Origin: Tetracentron sinense
Taxonomy: Eukaryota > Streptophyta > Magnoliopsida > Trochodendrales > Trochodendraceae
Length of the DNA stretch: 64,000 nt
Direction: 5' to 3'
Assembly: GCA_015143295.1 (NCBI GenBank)
Contig: CM026564.1
Location: forward strand, 14,744,416 to 14,808,415
Shown here: positions 43,982-56,400 of the stretch, in pieces
Layout of the letters: each line of letters opens with the position of its first letter
Numbering within the stretch: position 1 is the first letter of the stretch
Position numbers and translations under genes: made by a program
The notes under the pieces: generated by a model
What the model was told of the DNA's origin: nothing
What the model saw: the letters and a program-made list of their open reading frames with translations, nothing else
Databases searched by the model: none

Positions 43982-45230
43982 CTTGCACCACATCATTAGA
44001 TGCAAGTGCATCACCCTCTGTCAAAGCAAATACACGCCCCTGGTTCGCCTGGTGAGATTGAGGTGTAGACCGGGTAGTCTGAGATGACGCTTGATATGAT
44101 CCTGCTGGGCGTGCTGGTGGCCTAATCCCCTGAGACTGGCCTGGTAAAAGCCGACTGGGGCAATCCCTGATCATATGGCCTTGGCGACCACAATGAAAAC
44201 ATCCACCCGATGCTCTTCGGCAATCTCCTGCCGGGTGCCTTCGGTCGCATGAAGTGTAGACTTCGTGTGTATAAGTCAGAGGGGCTGGAGGTGGAGCATA
44301 CCTCATCATCTGAGGTGCAACAGGCCGTGGGGCCAGAAGAGCCTGAGGTCGCGGTGCCTGAGGCACATACTGCCGTGGAGCTGGAGGTGCATAAGATGGC
44401 CTCATCGGTGGTGCTGGCCACGCATACTGATAAGGGCCGGTACGAGCCCGCCTCTCTAGAGGTACTGAACTACTGGATTGGCCTCTCGTCAATTCCCTCT
44501 TCTTGGACACCGCCTCAGAGTTGGTCTCAAGCAACAAGGCTTTATCCACCACTTCAGCGTAAGTGGCGTGCCTAAAGACCGATACTTTCTCCATGATGAC
44601 ATCCTTGAGTGCTTGCTCAAACCTCCTTGCCTTCATTGCCTCGGAGGCAATCATATGTGTCGCGAAGCGTGATAGCTCCGAGAACTTGGCCTCATAAGCG
44701 GCCACAGACATCGAACCTTACTCAAGGTTGATGAATTCTCTCTCTTTCTTTTCCTGTGCTCCAATCAGAAAATACTTCTTGTAAAAAGTATCTTTGAACT
44801 CCTTCCAAGTCCAAGGTTGACCCTGCATGGTCAAATCTCGCGTCCTCAATGCGGACAACCACCAATGGTGGGCTTCACCTTCTAGCATGAAAACTGCCCA
44901 TGCTACTCTATCCTCCTCTGTAGGCGAGAGGACCGCAAAAATATTCTCTATCTGGAGGATCCATGCCTCCGCAGCAAGAGGGTCCACACTCCCATGGAAT
45001 GGTGGAGGCCTCAATCTCCTGAACGCCTCAACTCCAGCTGTACGATGTACTGGAGCTGCGGGTGGTGGAGTAGGTGCCGCCGACGATGGTATAGCTTGCC
45101 GAGCCGCCAGTATGGCGAGTGTCTCAGCAATAGAGGCTAAGGCCTGAGAGAGGTCCGGCTGCTCATCCTCATCCCGTGAAGAAGAGGAAGCTCTGGTGTG
45201 TGGTCCACGACCCCGTGTGCCCCGCCTCAC
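43982..45230 (-). pseudogene. Element A gag (one stop)
   Basis: Gag starts MRRGTRGRGP at 45230. It has a capsid domain (FRRLRPPPFHGSVDPLAAEA, WAVFMLEGEAHHWW) and a proline/alanine-rich linker, then the CCHC knuckle CFHCGRQGHMIRDC. A TAA at 44718-44720 replaces the Gln found in B, so full-length Gag is not made. The exon is 1249 nt, the same as in B, and ends at the putative splice donor. Gag would have formed the virus-like particle and bound genomic RNA. Confidence 0.9.
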
Positions 45231-45574
45231 GACTAAAGTCCTGAGAGCAATAGCACCACATGAGTCTCACTTGAAACCACAGCTTATTTCAATGTCGTTT
45301 CACAATAATTCAATTTGTATTAGTTGTATAATACTAATATACATCACATCAAGTCATCAGAGTATTCATCACATTATACTTATACTTTAGTGTTCTAGCG
45401 TACCTATGACCGTACTTGGTTAAAGCAACCATTTTAGACTAAGACTAAAGTTTAGTCTTAAACTTGGAACCAGACTCGTTCCCGACTCACTTCCTTCCTA
45501 ACTTGTTTCCTAACATATGCTCTTGTCAAGCCGTGGTATAAGATTCTAAGTGACCCTAGAGACCTAAAGCCTAA

Positions 45575-45586
45575 GCTCTGATACCA
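45575..45586 (-). promoter_or_regulatory. Primer binding site of element A
   Basis: The minus strand reads TGGTATCAGAGC four bases after the 5' LTR end (spacer GAAG). It is complementary to initiator tRNA-Met. Confidence 0.9.
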
Positions 45587-45889
45587 CTTCTGTCGCGACC
45601 CAAAACCCACCCTAGGAGTTAGAGTGAACTTTGGACGACTAATCATGGCTTACATGACTTGCTTGACAAACCAACCTGCAAAAACCCACAGAGCATATAC
45701 AATAGAGGATATAAACAGCGGAAACATACTCTAACATAGCACAACGGAAGTCTAAACAAACCTCTATGTGTATACGAATCCAAGTTTTCACAAAAGGAAT
45801 CCAAAAGAAAGTGCGGACAGACCCGCCAAAATACATGAATGTATATCTCTCATCTCACCCACAACTATTCACTCAGAATCTAACACCAC

Positions 45890-46009
45890 CTACTGATAAC
45901 CCTCTACGGGAGGTTCCTCAAAAGGCTCCTCGACGTACTCCTCTTCCACCCATGGACCAGGAGCACAAACATCAAATGGAGCAGCAGCTCCCTCAGAACC
46001 TGCCGACAT
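45890..46009 (-). CDS. Conserved LTR micro-ORF, element A 5' LTR (39 codons)
   Basis: The copy of the 38106-38225 frame in the 5' LTR. It remains open with several amino-acid changes outside the PWVEEEYVEEPFEEPP core. In this LTR the frame would lie in the RNA leader upstream of gag, as an upstream ORF. Confidence 0.5.
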   Translation of the reverse strand: MSAGSEGAAAPFDVCAPGPWVEEEYVEEPFEEPPVEGYQ

Positions 46010-47447
46010 AAGAAGTACGGCTGAGCATGGAATACTCAGCGGGTACTAAATACTAATCAACAGTCATTGTATACAGATAGCATACATAAAGTAGGAAGCA
46101 AGTTGCATATATAGAATATGAACAATTTTTATCATACAAGGAAATAAAACAATTTATAATCATGCTTGTATTTCGTAGAAAGCCGATAAAACCTTTTGAA
46201 AACATCGTGCACTTGACTTGGCTTGAAATATCTTTTCGTACTTGAAAGCTTGCCGTGTTTGTCTTACTTGATCTTGTCGAGCGTGTCGTACGTGTCATGT
46301 CATGCATGTCATGCGTGCTTGCTTGTGATCATGTAACTTGTGAGATACACTTGTGAGATATCCTTGTGAGATGCGCTTGAGAGATGCCTTGAGAGGGAAG
46401 GGAGACCATTCTTTATGCAATGCACTTGCGAGGGAAGGGAGACCCTTCTTCATGATATGTATGTACTTGCGAGGGAAGGGAGGCCCTTCTTCATGATATG
46501 CACTTGTGAGTGAGGGGAGACCCCTCGTGGAATGTTGGTTCTTGTTCTCTTGTGAAAAGCGAGGTAAAACATATCGTAGGATATGTCCCACCTCTAACCA
46601 TGTTCTTGAAAACCTCGATAAATCATGTCATGCATGCCGTGCTCGTGGGAACCGTGTACATACTTGCATTTAAATTTAAATATGACATTTGGGTAACTTC
46701 ACAACACATATAACATCAATGATTGAGCAATGTAATATTCATATCATTTAGGGAAAGCAAGAAAACACACTATCATAGGCCCTAGCAATATTCATAATTT
46801 AATTGGGCATGCATTTCCTAATTTACAACTCATTTTATTCACCTTGGCATTTCATCAAACATGGTGTGTTCATTATTCATTATTCATTTAAACCTAAATC
46901 ATGCTTTTCTAGGTGGGTTATGCTCACATCACACTTGTATGTTCGTTATTAGTACAATGCCCTTTCCCATTCATTCATCACATTATCCACACGACATCCA
47001 GTCATCCATTCCATCTCCATTCACCATTCACAACCATCCATCTCATAACACATGTGTAAATGAAAGAAAATCAAAGGAAATAAAGGGAAAAGAAGGACTA
47101 TAACTAGGAGGGTAGTAAGAAGTACCGACCTTGATCCAGTGAGGAAGAAATCCCCTTCCAAAAACAACCGTGAGTTGCTGCCCTAGCTTGAGGAGATGCT
47201 CCTCATGAGTTTGTGCCTTGATCTTGAAAAAAAATGGGCTTGAGTGGAGTGTGGGTTCACAAACCCCTTGATTTCTCTCCAAAATGGAAACCCTAGGTTG
47301 GAATCCCCTTCTCCCCTTTCTCCTATTCTCTCAAACTCTCTAAGTGTTGAATGATGCCCTAAAGGCTCGGGTTAAACTCTTAAGGTAAGAGTAAACCGAC
47401 CAAAAGACCATAATACCCTTACTGAAATTTCTGTAAAAACGCGAGTA

Positions 47448-47965
47448 CTGAACACGTTGAGCTGTGAACAGTGCCAAACACGTTGTGCTGTGAACAGTGC
47501 TGAACACGTTGTGCTGTGAACAGTGCCGAACACGTTGTGCTGTGAATAGTGCTAAACACGTTGTGCTGTGAACAGTGCTGAACACATTGTGCTGTGAACA
47601 GTACTAAACACGTTGTGCTGTGAACAGTGCCAAACACGTTGTGCTGTGAACAGTGCCAAACACGTTGTGCTGTGAATAGTGCTGAACACGTTGTGCTGTG
47701 AACAGTGCCACACATGTTGTCCGTTGTGAATAGCACGTTGTGCTGTGAATAGTGCTGAACACGTTGTGCTGTGAACAGTGCCACACACTTTGTCCGTTGT
47801 GAATAGCACGTTGTGCTGTGAATAGTGCTGAACACGTTGTCACGTTGTGTTGTGCATAGTGCTGAGCTCGATGTGCTGTGAATAGTGCTGAACACGTTGT
47901 CCGTTGTCTTATGTACAACGTGCCCGTCGTGTTGTACAACGTATACGTTGTTGCTGTACAACGTA
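47448..47965. repeat. 26-bp U3 array of element A, right LTR
   Basis: Same unit as 39666-40100 but with more copies and a different order of variants, showing unequal change since insertion. Confidence 0.92.
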
Positions 47966-48271
47966 CTCGTTGTCTGTGCCTTATCAGAGCACGTTATCAG
48001 AGCTACGTCCTTAGTGCCTTCTGAGCTACGTCCTTAGTGCCTTCCGAGCTACGATTGCCTACAGGTACAGACTGTTTTGGCCATATCTTTTGACTCGTTT
48101 GTCCGATTTTGATGATTCAACTTGCGTTGGGTTCGTACTTCGAAAAGGAACATTTTGAAGTTTCAAAATTTCCAATTCCTTCCTTATTTATTAATTATAC
48201 CTCTTTAAAGGGAAAATGGCAACGAAAGTGCCATGTATTAAGCATGAAAAAGTCTGGGGCTCTACATGCTT

Positions 48272-48538
48272 CACCGGCTCAAAAGGCTGAGTTAGAGCAA
48301 TGAGAGAGGTCCAATCAGATGACCAAGTTTTACATACTGGCTTCGATGTCTAACATTTTGCAAAGCCAGCATGAACACATGGATAAGGCTTCTGACATTT
48401 TGCAAAACCTTCATGAGATGTTTGGTGAGCAAAATAGGTCAGCTCGACAAGTAAAGTTGAAATCCCTTGTTAACACCAAGATGGCTGAGGGAACTCCAGT
48501 CAGGGAACACATCATAAAGATGATGGGATTATTGAATA
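48272..48538 (+). pseudogene. Element E gag, fragment 2
   Basis: Continues gag after element A. It has SPAQKAELEQ, a TGA in place of Trp (48301), then KFYILASMSNILQSQHEHM, the capsid region typical of copia gag, and KMAEGTPVREHIIKMMGLL. It ends at the solo LTR; GAATA (48534-48538) and GAATG (50806-50810) are the target duplication with one change. Confidence 0.85.
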
Positions 48539-48728
48539 TGTAGCACCCCAGACTTTTCCGTACTTAATGAATAGCACTTTCGTAGCCAATTGGCCTTCCA
48601 CGTAGTCTAATTAATAAATAAGGGAGAAATTGAAAATTCTGAAATGTTAGAAATATTCTTTTTCGAAAGACGAATCTAACGCAAGTTGAATCGTCAAAAT
48701 CCGACGAACGGGTCAAAAATCTGCAGAG

Positions 48729-48930
48729 CACCGATCGGTTCACAACCGATCGCTCGGTCATTATTAGCGATCGATTGGTCCACAGTCGATCAATCGGTAG
48801 CTATCGACTGGTTAACTTTTTTGTATGGAGAATTTTTCCAGAGAGGATGTTTTTGACCGATCGCTCGGCCAAGAACACCGGTCGATCGGTAGATGACCGA
48901 TTGCTTGGTCATAACCACCGATCGCTCGGT
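48729..48930. repeat. U3 palindrome module, 48539 LTR
   Basis: Eight ACCGATCGCTCGGT-type motifs in two groups around a spacer with CTATCGACTGG, TTGTATGGAG and TTCCAGAGAG. The module ends about 65 bp before the TATA-like box. Confidence 0.85.
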
Positions 48931-48994
48931 CTATCACATTTTTGTAAAAATTTCATTAAGGGCTTTTTTGTCTTTTGGGTGTTAAACCTTTGGA

Positions 48995-49002
48995 TTTATA
49001 AG
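48995..49002 (+). promoter_or_regulatory. TATA-like box of the 48539 LTR
   Basis: TTTATAAG downstream of the palindrome module and upstream of the conserved exon-like segment. Confidence 0.45.
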
Positions 49003-49817
49003 CCCTGCTAGAGTTTTTGGGTCCCCATTCACTATACTTAGAGGTATTTGAGGGAGAGGGAGAAGAACCTAGGGTTTCAAAAGGCCCCTTTCCATTTGAG
49101 AGGGAGAATCAAGGGTTTAAACACCCAAGATCATCCCAAAAGTGCTTGGATTCATCAAATCCAACCTCAAGCTTTCTTCATCAAATCCCACGACATTTTT
49201 GCAAAGGCTTTCTTCCCCAAATCAAGCCTTCTTCAAGCAAGGGTCCTTTCCTACCATTTGGGGTTCTATTTCAAGGTTGCATTAAATCTTCCCCATTTCT
49301 CTTTTGTATGGAAATATGCTATATTCCCTAAATCTAAATAAGGAAAATGTGAATGGTGGAATGTATGAATGGAGAAGGGGTTGAGGCGATTGGATGCCGT
49401 GTTATATGATGTGTGATGTGTGTGATGAAAATGGTGGATGGACACTTTACGAATAATGAACTACCTTGATGATGTGATGGAAATTATGCACTAAAAAGAG
49501 GAAATGAAACTACTAAGGAATGTTGCACACCGGATGTTTGATAAAATGCGAAAACTAGGAGTAAATGAATTATATGAAGAAAACAGAAGTATGCGTTATG
49601 CAATGTTCTTATAAATGATGAATTGACCAAATGCCATGTAGCTTTCCTAAATTCTCACATGTTTATACTATGAATTACAATGCGATGTACTATCCTTCAT
49701 GTCATACATGTCATCATGCTTGCCACTATTGACAAGCACACAAGCACGCATGCATGCATGAACCGGGTTTTCCAAGAGTATTTGCACATGATAAATCAAA
49801 CAAGAAAACAAACATAT

Positions 49818-50072
49818 GTCAAGGAGGTTGGTAGCCCAGGTGAAGGGTACTAGCCTCTGGCTCACAAGTGAATAAAACAAGAACACGTCAAGGAGATTGG
49901 TAGCCCAAGGGAAGGGTGCTAACCTCTGGCTCATAAGTGAAAGAGAACAAGTACATGTCAAGGAGGTTGGTAGCCCAAATGAAGGGTGCTAGCCTTAGGC
50001 TCACAAGAACATGCAATGTCAAGGAGGTTGGTAGCCCAGGATTGTGTGGGGGCTAGCCTGTGGCTCACAAGT
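49818..50072. repeat. Minisatellite, 61-70 bp x 4
   Basis: Copies start at 49818, 49887, 49957 and 50018 with GTCAAGGAGGTTGGTAGCCC and end GGCTCACAAG or GGCTCATAAG. The unit is homologous to the array at 60575-60974 in the sister LTR. Confidence 0.9.
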
Positions 50073-50357
50073 ATACAAGTCAAGAACAAGTCAAGACATG
50101 AAATACAAGACAAGACAGACACGCATACATGATTTTCATAAGCAAGACCGAGACATGAAAAGGGTTTCTCAACATGAGTTTTACCAAGGTTTTCGCATTC
50201 ATGCACGCATGTCAAGCTATTGATATTGCTTCATGTTCAGTACTATTTATCTTATGCTGTTAGTATTGCTTTAATTGATATCTAGTAACGTGTTCACTGT
50301 TGTTATGCTTTTGTTATTGCTATGGTTAGCTAGTAGCTTGTACTCGCTGAGTATTCC

Positions 50358-50516
50358 ATGCTCAGCCGTACTTTTATGTCGGTAGGTTCCGTGGATGTCC
50401 TCGACCCTGAGCTTTGGGTCGAGGAAGAGTACGTAGAGGAGAGGGAGCCACCTATCCCGCTGTAGTCTCAGGAGGATAGAGATTTGGACGTGTGGCCATA
50501 CCTCGACTACTGTTGA
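50358..50516 (+). pseudogene. LTR micro-ORF, 48539 copy (one stop)
   Basis: ATG at 50358 with an in-frame ATG at 50376 (MSVG). The core is WVEEEYVEEREPPIPL, then TAG at 50463-50465 where the 16740 copy has Gln, then the frame continues SQEDRDLDVWPYLDYC to TGA at 50514-50516. Apart from the stop it is aligned without gaps to the 16740 copy through the C-terminal half. Confidence 0.55.
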
Positions 50517-50810
50517 GAGGAGAGTCTGAGAGAGTTCTTTTGTATATTTTGATATTTTGATAGGTGGGCATGTCCACATCTAACTTGATATGTTTTGTAT
50601 ATGTTAACTTGGAATACTATTTTGGAGTTATAGAAGAAAAAAAAAAGTTAGTTCACGTTTCCGCATTCATGATGTAGCTTCCGCACTCTGATTATTATTG
50701 TGTTATATCATGTTTAGTCTTATTCATTACAAGATGGTTTGGCAGGTACGTATAGTCACCTCTAAAGTATCCCTTAACTCCTAGGGGGTATTTTGGGGCG
50801 CCACAGAATG

Positions 50811-50989
50811 AACTGAAAATTCTTGGTGGAGAGATGGATGCCATCACTCAAGTTGATACTGTTTTGCAGTCACTCCCTCCGTCCTTCAATTCGTTCGTGT
50901 TAAATTATAACATGAACAAGAGTGAAATGTCACTAAGTGAGCTTATGAACTTACTTGTGGCTATAGAAGATTTGATCAAAAAGTCAACT
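50811..50989 (+). pseudogene. Element E gag, fragment 3
   Basis: Gag continues after the solo LTR: ILGGEMDAITQVDTVLQSLP, then FVLNYNMNKSEMSLSELM, still copia capsid. It is cut by gypsy element B, with target duplication CAACT at 50985-50989 and 63275-63279. Confidence 0.85.
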
Positions 50990-51288
50990 TGTCGCGACCC
51001 AAAACCCACCCTAGGAGTTAGAGTGAATCTTGGACGACTCAATCATGACTTACATGACTTGCTTGACAAACCAACCTGCAAAAACCCACAGAGCATATAC
51101 AATAGAGGACATTATAGCGGAAACATAACTATAAAACACAGCGGAAGTCTAACAAACCTCTAAGTATATACATATGGTCCAAGTTTATACAAAAAGTAAC
51201 CAGAAGAAAGTGCGGACAGACCCGCCAAAATACATGGATATAATCTCTCATCTCACCCACAGCTAATCCACTCAGAATCTACAACCAC

Positions 51289-51408
51289 CTAATGGTAACC
51301 CTCTACTGGAGGTTCCTCAAAAGGCTCCTCGACGTACTCCTCCTCCACCCATGGACTCGGAGCACAGATATCAAATGGAGCAGCTGCTCCGCCGTCACCT
51401 GCCGACAT
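51289..51408 (-). CDS. Conserved LTR micro-ORF, element B 3' LTR (39 codons)
   Basis: Function unknown. It opens MSAG, then GGAAAPFDI, the core PWVEEEYVEEPFEEPP and a stop after GYH. It is identical in length to the A version and lies about 300 bp from the LTR 3' end. Confidence 0.5.
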   Translation of the reverse strand: MSAGDGGAAAPFDICAPSPWVEEEYVEEPFEEPPVEGYH

Positions 51409-51750
51409 AAGAAGTACGGCTGAGCATGGAATACTCAGCGGGTACTAAGCACTAACCAATAGTCATAGCATACAGATAGCATACATAAAGGAGGAAGCAA
51501 GTTGCATATATAGAACCTGAACAATTTATATCATACAAGGAAGCAAAACAATTTATAATCATGCTTGTATTTCGTAGAAAGCCGATGAAACCTCTTGAAA
51601 ACATCGTGCACTTGACTTGACTTGAAAATACCATTTCCGTGCTCGAAACTTGTTATGTTGTCTTATCTTGTCATATCATGCGTGTCATGTCATGTCATGC
51701 GTGTCATGCGAGTATCATGCTTGCTTGTTCATAATTTAAACATGTTCACA

Positions 51751-51964
51751 TGCCTAGTTGCCGTTCATAGTCCGTCACAACTAGTACCCTATATGCAGAT
51801 GGGTATGCCTAGTTGCCGTTCATAGCCCGTCGCAACTAGCATCCATGCAGAATGTGAATGCCTAGTTGCCGTTCATAGCCCGTCGCAACTAGCATCCATG
51901 CGGAATGTGAATGCCTAGTTGCCGTTCATAGCCCGTCGCAACTAGCATCCATGTGTGATGTGTG
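51751..51964. repeat. 53-bp minisatellite, element B left LTR (4 units)
   Basis: Units start with TGCCTAGTTGCCGTTCATAG at 51751, 51806, 51859 and 51912. The right LTR has five units, which explains its extra 53 bp. Confidence 0.92.
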
Positions 51965-52976
51965 ATGCTATGCTATGCGTGTCATGCCATGCTATGCTAT
52001 GCGTGTCATGCGATGCTATGCATGTCATGCGAGGGGATGGGAGACCTTTCCCTATGAAATGCATGATTGTCTTGCCCTTGTCAAAAGCGAAGTGAAACAT
52101 ATCTTAGGATATGCCCCACCTCTACGCCCCATACTTAAAACATCGGTAAATCACATCATTTCATGCGTGCTCGTGAGATCGTGTGCATACTTGCATTTGG
52201 AATTAAATATAGCAATTTGGGGTAATTCACAAAGCATAGCATATAGCAATTTAAGTGAGTAATAATCTACGCATTTTAAGAAATGTAGGAAACACACTAT
52301 CATGAACCCTAACAATTTAAAGAGCAATCAAGCGTAGGTTCCCTTAATTTATCATTTATTTTGTTCACCTTGGCATTTCATCAAACATGGGGTGTGTTCA
52401 TTATTCACTTAAACCTAGATCATGCTTTTCTAGGTGGGTTATGCTCACATCACACTTGTATGTTCATTATTAGTACAATGCCCTTTCCCATTCGTTCATC
52501 ACATCATCCACACGGCATCCATTCGCCAACATCCATCTCCATTCACCATTCATACCACCAATCTCATAACACATATATATGTGAAGGAAAACAAGAAGAA
52601 ATAAAGGAAAAGAGAAGCTATAACTAGGAGGGTAGTAAGAAGTACCGACCTTGACAAATGGGGGAAGAAATCCTCCACCAAACGCACGTGAGTTGCTGCC
52701 CTAGCTTGAGGAGAGTGCCCCACACGAGCTCCACGAATGCTTGAACCGAAATCTTGAAGAAATCGAGCTTGAGGTTGATCTAGGGTTTCAAAACCCTTTG
52801 ATTTCTCTCCAAAATGGAACCTAGGTTTTGGAAAACCTTCTCCTTTCTCTCTATCTCTCAAAAGACTCTAAGGGTTGTGTATGAACCCTCAAATGATCGG
52901 GCAAAGCCTTTAAGGTATGAGTGAAACGCCCAAAAGACGAAAACACCCTTACTAAATTTTCTGCAAAAAAGCGAGT

Positions 52977-53160
52977 ACCGAGCGATCGGTGTTAATGACC
53001 GATCGATCGGTTGCCTACCAATCGATCGGTTTCATAACCGAGCGATCGGTTAAAATTTCACTCTCTGGAAAATTTCCCCATAGAAAAATCTTGACCAGTC
53101 GATAGCCTCCGAGCGATCGGTTTTGGACCGATCGATCGCTCCATGGACCGAGCGATCGGT
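52977..53160. repeat. U3 palindrome module, element B left LTR
   Basis: Seven ACCGATCGATCGGT or ACCGAGCGATCGGT motifs in groups of four and three around a spacer with CTCTCTGGAAAATTTCCCC and CCAGTCGATAG. Same layout as in the 48539 and 59356 LTRs on the opposite strand. Confidence 0.88.
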
Positions 53161-53373
53161 TGCCTGCAGGTCCAGACTGTTTTGGCCGTATCTTTTGACT
53201 CGCTCGACGGATTTTGACGATTCAACTTGCGTTGGGTCCGTCTTTCGAAAATGAACATTTCTAACGTTTCGGAATTTCTGATTTATCCCTTGTTTATTAA
53301 TTATACCTCTTTAAAGGCAAAATGGCAACTAAAAAGTCATGCATTAAATGTGAAAAGGGTCCGGGGCTCTACA

Positions 53374-53386
53374 TCCTCCCCCCCTT
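53374..53386 (-). promoter_or_regulatory. Polypurine tract of element B
   Basis: TCCTCCCCCCCTT (sense AAGGGGGGGAGGA) abuts the 3' LTR. Confidence 0.85.
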
Positions 53387-53474
53387 ACAAAAATTTCGTC
53401 CTCGAAATTTAGACGCTACTTGCATTACAAATCAACAAGAAAATTACAAGTCATATACAAACTTATACAAAAAC

Positions 53475-56400
53475 TCATTCAAATATTTCCGGGTACTTCG
53501 CTTTGACTTCGGCTTCACGCTCCCATGTAGCTTCTTCCCGAGCATGGTGTTGCCATTGCACTAGAACCAAAGGGATAGTCTTGTTGCGAAGCACTTGATC
53601 TCTTCGATCCAATATGTGAATCGGCTTCTCAACCAACGTGAGATCTTCTCGAATTTCCAACGGTTCCAATTCTAGTACATGCGAAGGGTCCGCAATGTAC
53701 TTCCGAAGCATAGACACGTGGAAAACGTTGTGAACCGCGGCCATGTGAGGTGGGAGAGCTACTCGATAAGCAACTTCACCAACCCGCGTGATAATCTCAA
53801 ACGGTCCAACATAGCGAGGACTGAGCTTGCCTCGCTTGCCAAATCTCATGATCCCTTTGCTAGGAGATACTTTCACAAAAACTTGATCCCCTACTTGAAA
53901 TTCCAAGTCCCTACGGCGCGTGTCCGCATAACTTTTCTGGCGATCTTGAGCGGCTTTCAATCGATCCCGAATGATCTTAACTGTGTTTGCAGTTTGCTCA
54001 ATCAATTCTGGACCAAGTAATTTCCTTTCTCCTACCTCATCCCAATAGAGAGGAGACCTACAACTTCGCCCATACAAGGCCTCAAATGGTGCCATTTGGA
54101 TACTTGCCTGATAGCTGTTATTGTAGGCGAATTCAACCAAAGGCAAATGCTCTTCCCAACTGCCTCTGAAATCCATCATACAAGCCCGAAGCATGTCTTC
54201 AATGACTTGGTTCACTCTCTCGGTTTGTCCATCCGTCTGTGGATGAAAAGCGGTGCTGAAATCGAGTCGGGAACCCATAGCCTCCTGGAAGCTTTTCCAG
54301 AATCGCGATGTGAATCTTGGATCCCGATCTGACACAATACTAACGGGCACTCCGTGCAACCTCACCACTTCCTTGATGTACAAAGCGGCTAACTGGCTAG
54401 AGTTGAAAGTAGTTCGGTACGGTAGGAAATGAGCGGATTTCGACAAACGATCCACTACTACCCATATCGCATCTGAGCCCCTTGCCGTCTTTGGCAAGCC
54501 AACTATGAAATCCATGGATATGTTCTCCCATTTCCACTCGGGAATCGGAAGGGACTGTAATAGACCTGCGGGCCGCATGTGTTCTGCTTTCACCTGTTGA
54601 CACACCAAGCACCGTGCTACATATTCCGCAACCTCCCTCTTCATATTCCGCCACCAAAAGTGACTCTTGAGGTTCCGGTACATCTTTGTACCCCCTGGAT
54701 GCACTGTGTACTTCGAACGGTGTGCTTCATCCAAAATCTCTCTTCGAAGATCTGCATTGGCTGGGACGCACAGCCTTCCCTTGAATGTGATAGCACCCCG
54801 ACTAGTGAGAGAAAAGTCTTCATTGCCCTTGGCAACTTCCTTGTCCCGGAAAGCCAACAATTCCGCATCCATAGCTTGATATTCTTGGATCAAATCTATA
54901 ATGTACGGCCGAACCGTCACATTTGCCAAGGTAGGACCACGGACAGAGTTATTCACACTGATGTCCAGATTTGCCAAATCTTCTAGTAGCTTCCATTCTT
55001 GAACCAACATGTGTGCTAACAACCCCTGAGGTCTTCTACTCAAAGCATCAGCCACTACATTTGCTTTACCCGGGTGGTATTGAATGGTACAATCATAGTC
55101 CTTTAGGAATTCCATCCAACGCCGTTGCCTTAGATTCAATTCCTTTTGGGAAAAGAGGTACTTGAGGCTCTTGTGGTCCGTATACACATAGAATTCCACC
55201 CCGTATAAGTAATGTCGCCAGATCTTGAGTGCAAACACGACTGCGGCAAGCTCTAAGTCGTGCGTGGGGTAATTTTTCTCATGCTCCTTCAATTGCCTTG
55301 ATGCATAGGCAATGACCTTCTTGTGTTGCATAAGCACACATCCAAGTCCAACGTGTGAGGCATCACTGTACACCTCATACCCAAGAGGTCCGGATGGCAC
55401 TGTAAGGACAGGAGCTGTAGTAAGCCTCTTCTTCAGTTCCGTGAAACTGATCTCACACTTGTCGCTCCAAACAAACTTCGCATTCTTCCTTGTCAGGTGA
55501 GTAAGCGGTGCTGTAAGGCTAGAGAAACCCTCTACGAATCTCCTGTAGTAGCCTGCCAGCCCAAGAAAGCTGCGTATCTCAGTAACACTCTTGGGCCTCG
55601 CCCAACTCATAACAGCTTCTATCTTCTTCGGATCAACGGAGATGCCTTCCGCGGAAACAACGTGGCCTAGGAATGCCACCTCTTCCAACCAAAACTCACA
55701 CTTGCTAATTTTGGCGTATAGCTTGTGCTCTCTTAACATTTCCAATGCAAGGCGAAGGTCGCGTATGTGATCTTCCCGTGTCTGGGAATAGACCAAAATG
55801 TCATCAACAAATACAATCACTCACCGATCTAGGTATGGTCGGAACACCCGGTTCATCAAATCCATGAAGGCTGCCGGCGCGTTCGTGAGACCAAAAGGCA
55901 TCACCAAGAACTCATAGTGCCCATATCGAGTCCTGAAAGCAGTTTTGGGAACATCTTCCACCTTAATCTTCAACTGGTGATAACCCGATCGAAGATCTAT
56001 CTTTGAGAAAAATCTCGCTCCCTTCAACTGATCGAACAAGTCATCAATCCTAGGCAATGGATACCTATTCCTTATAGTGACTTTGTTCAATTGCCGGTAA
56101 TCGACACACATCCGCATTGAGCCATCTTTCTTCTTAACAAACAACACTGGGGCACCCCACGGTGAGACACTTGGTCGAATGAAGCCAAGGCTTTGTAATT
56201 CTTCCAACTGAGTCTTTAACTCTTTGAGTTCAATAGGGGCCATTCTATACGGAGCCCTGCAAACAGGAGCTGTGCCTGGTGCAAGCTCGATCATAAACTC
56301 AATCTCCCTGTCTGGAGGCAATCCTGGCAACTCCTCTGGAAATACATCCAGGAACTCACTCACAACCGGAATAGTTGATGAGTCCTTTGCCTCGGGGTTA

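Larger units (their letters stand above)
45591..48266 (-). mobile_element. Element A 5' LTR (2676 bp)
   Basis: It starts TGTCGCGACCC and ends GGGGCTCTACA, followed by TGCTT, matching the left flank. Same organisation as the 37807-40410 LTR, with a longer 26-bp array (about 47448-47965) that accounts for most of the extra 72 bp. Confidence 0.92.
48539..50805 (+). mobile_element. Solo LTR, plus-oriented Tekay-like subfamily (2267 bp)
   Basis: It starts TGTAGCACCCCAG and ends GGGGCGCCACA, within copia gag. It carries the palindrome module (48729-48930), a TATA-like TTTATAAG (48995-49002), a conserved exon-like segment with TCAAGGTTGC near 49271, a minisatellite (49818-50072) and the micro-ORF (50358-50516). 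TTTTGTAT words after the micro-ORF suggest the poly(A) region. It is related to the LTR at 59356 and more distantly to A and B. Confidence 0.9.
50990..53373 (-). mobile_element. Element B 3' LTR (2384 bp)
   Basis: It starts TGTCGCGACCC and ends CGGGGCTCTACA. By eye about eleven substitutions separate it from the right LTR (after removing the nested LTR), roughly 0.5 percent, so B is the youngest complete element here. It contains the palindrome module (52977-53160), a donor-like CAAG/GTCGGTAC near 52649, a 53-bp minisatellite (51751-51964, four units) and the micro-ORF (51289-51408). Confidence 0.93.
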
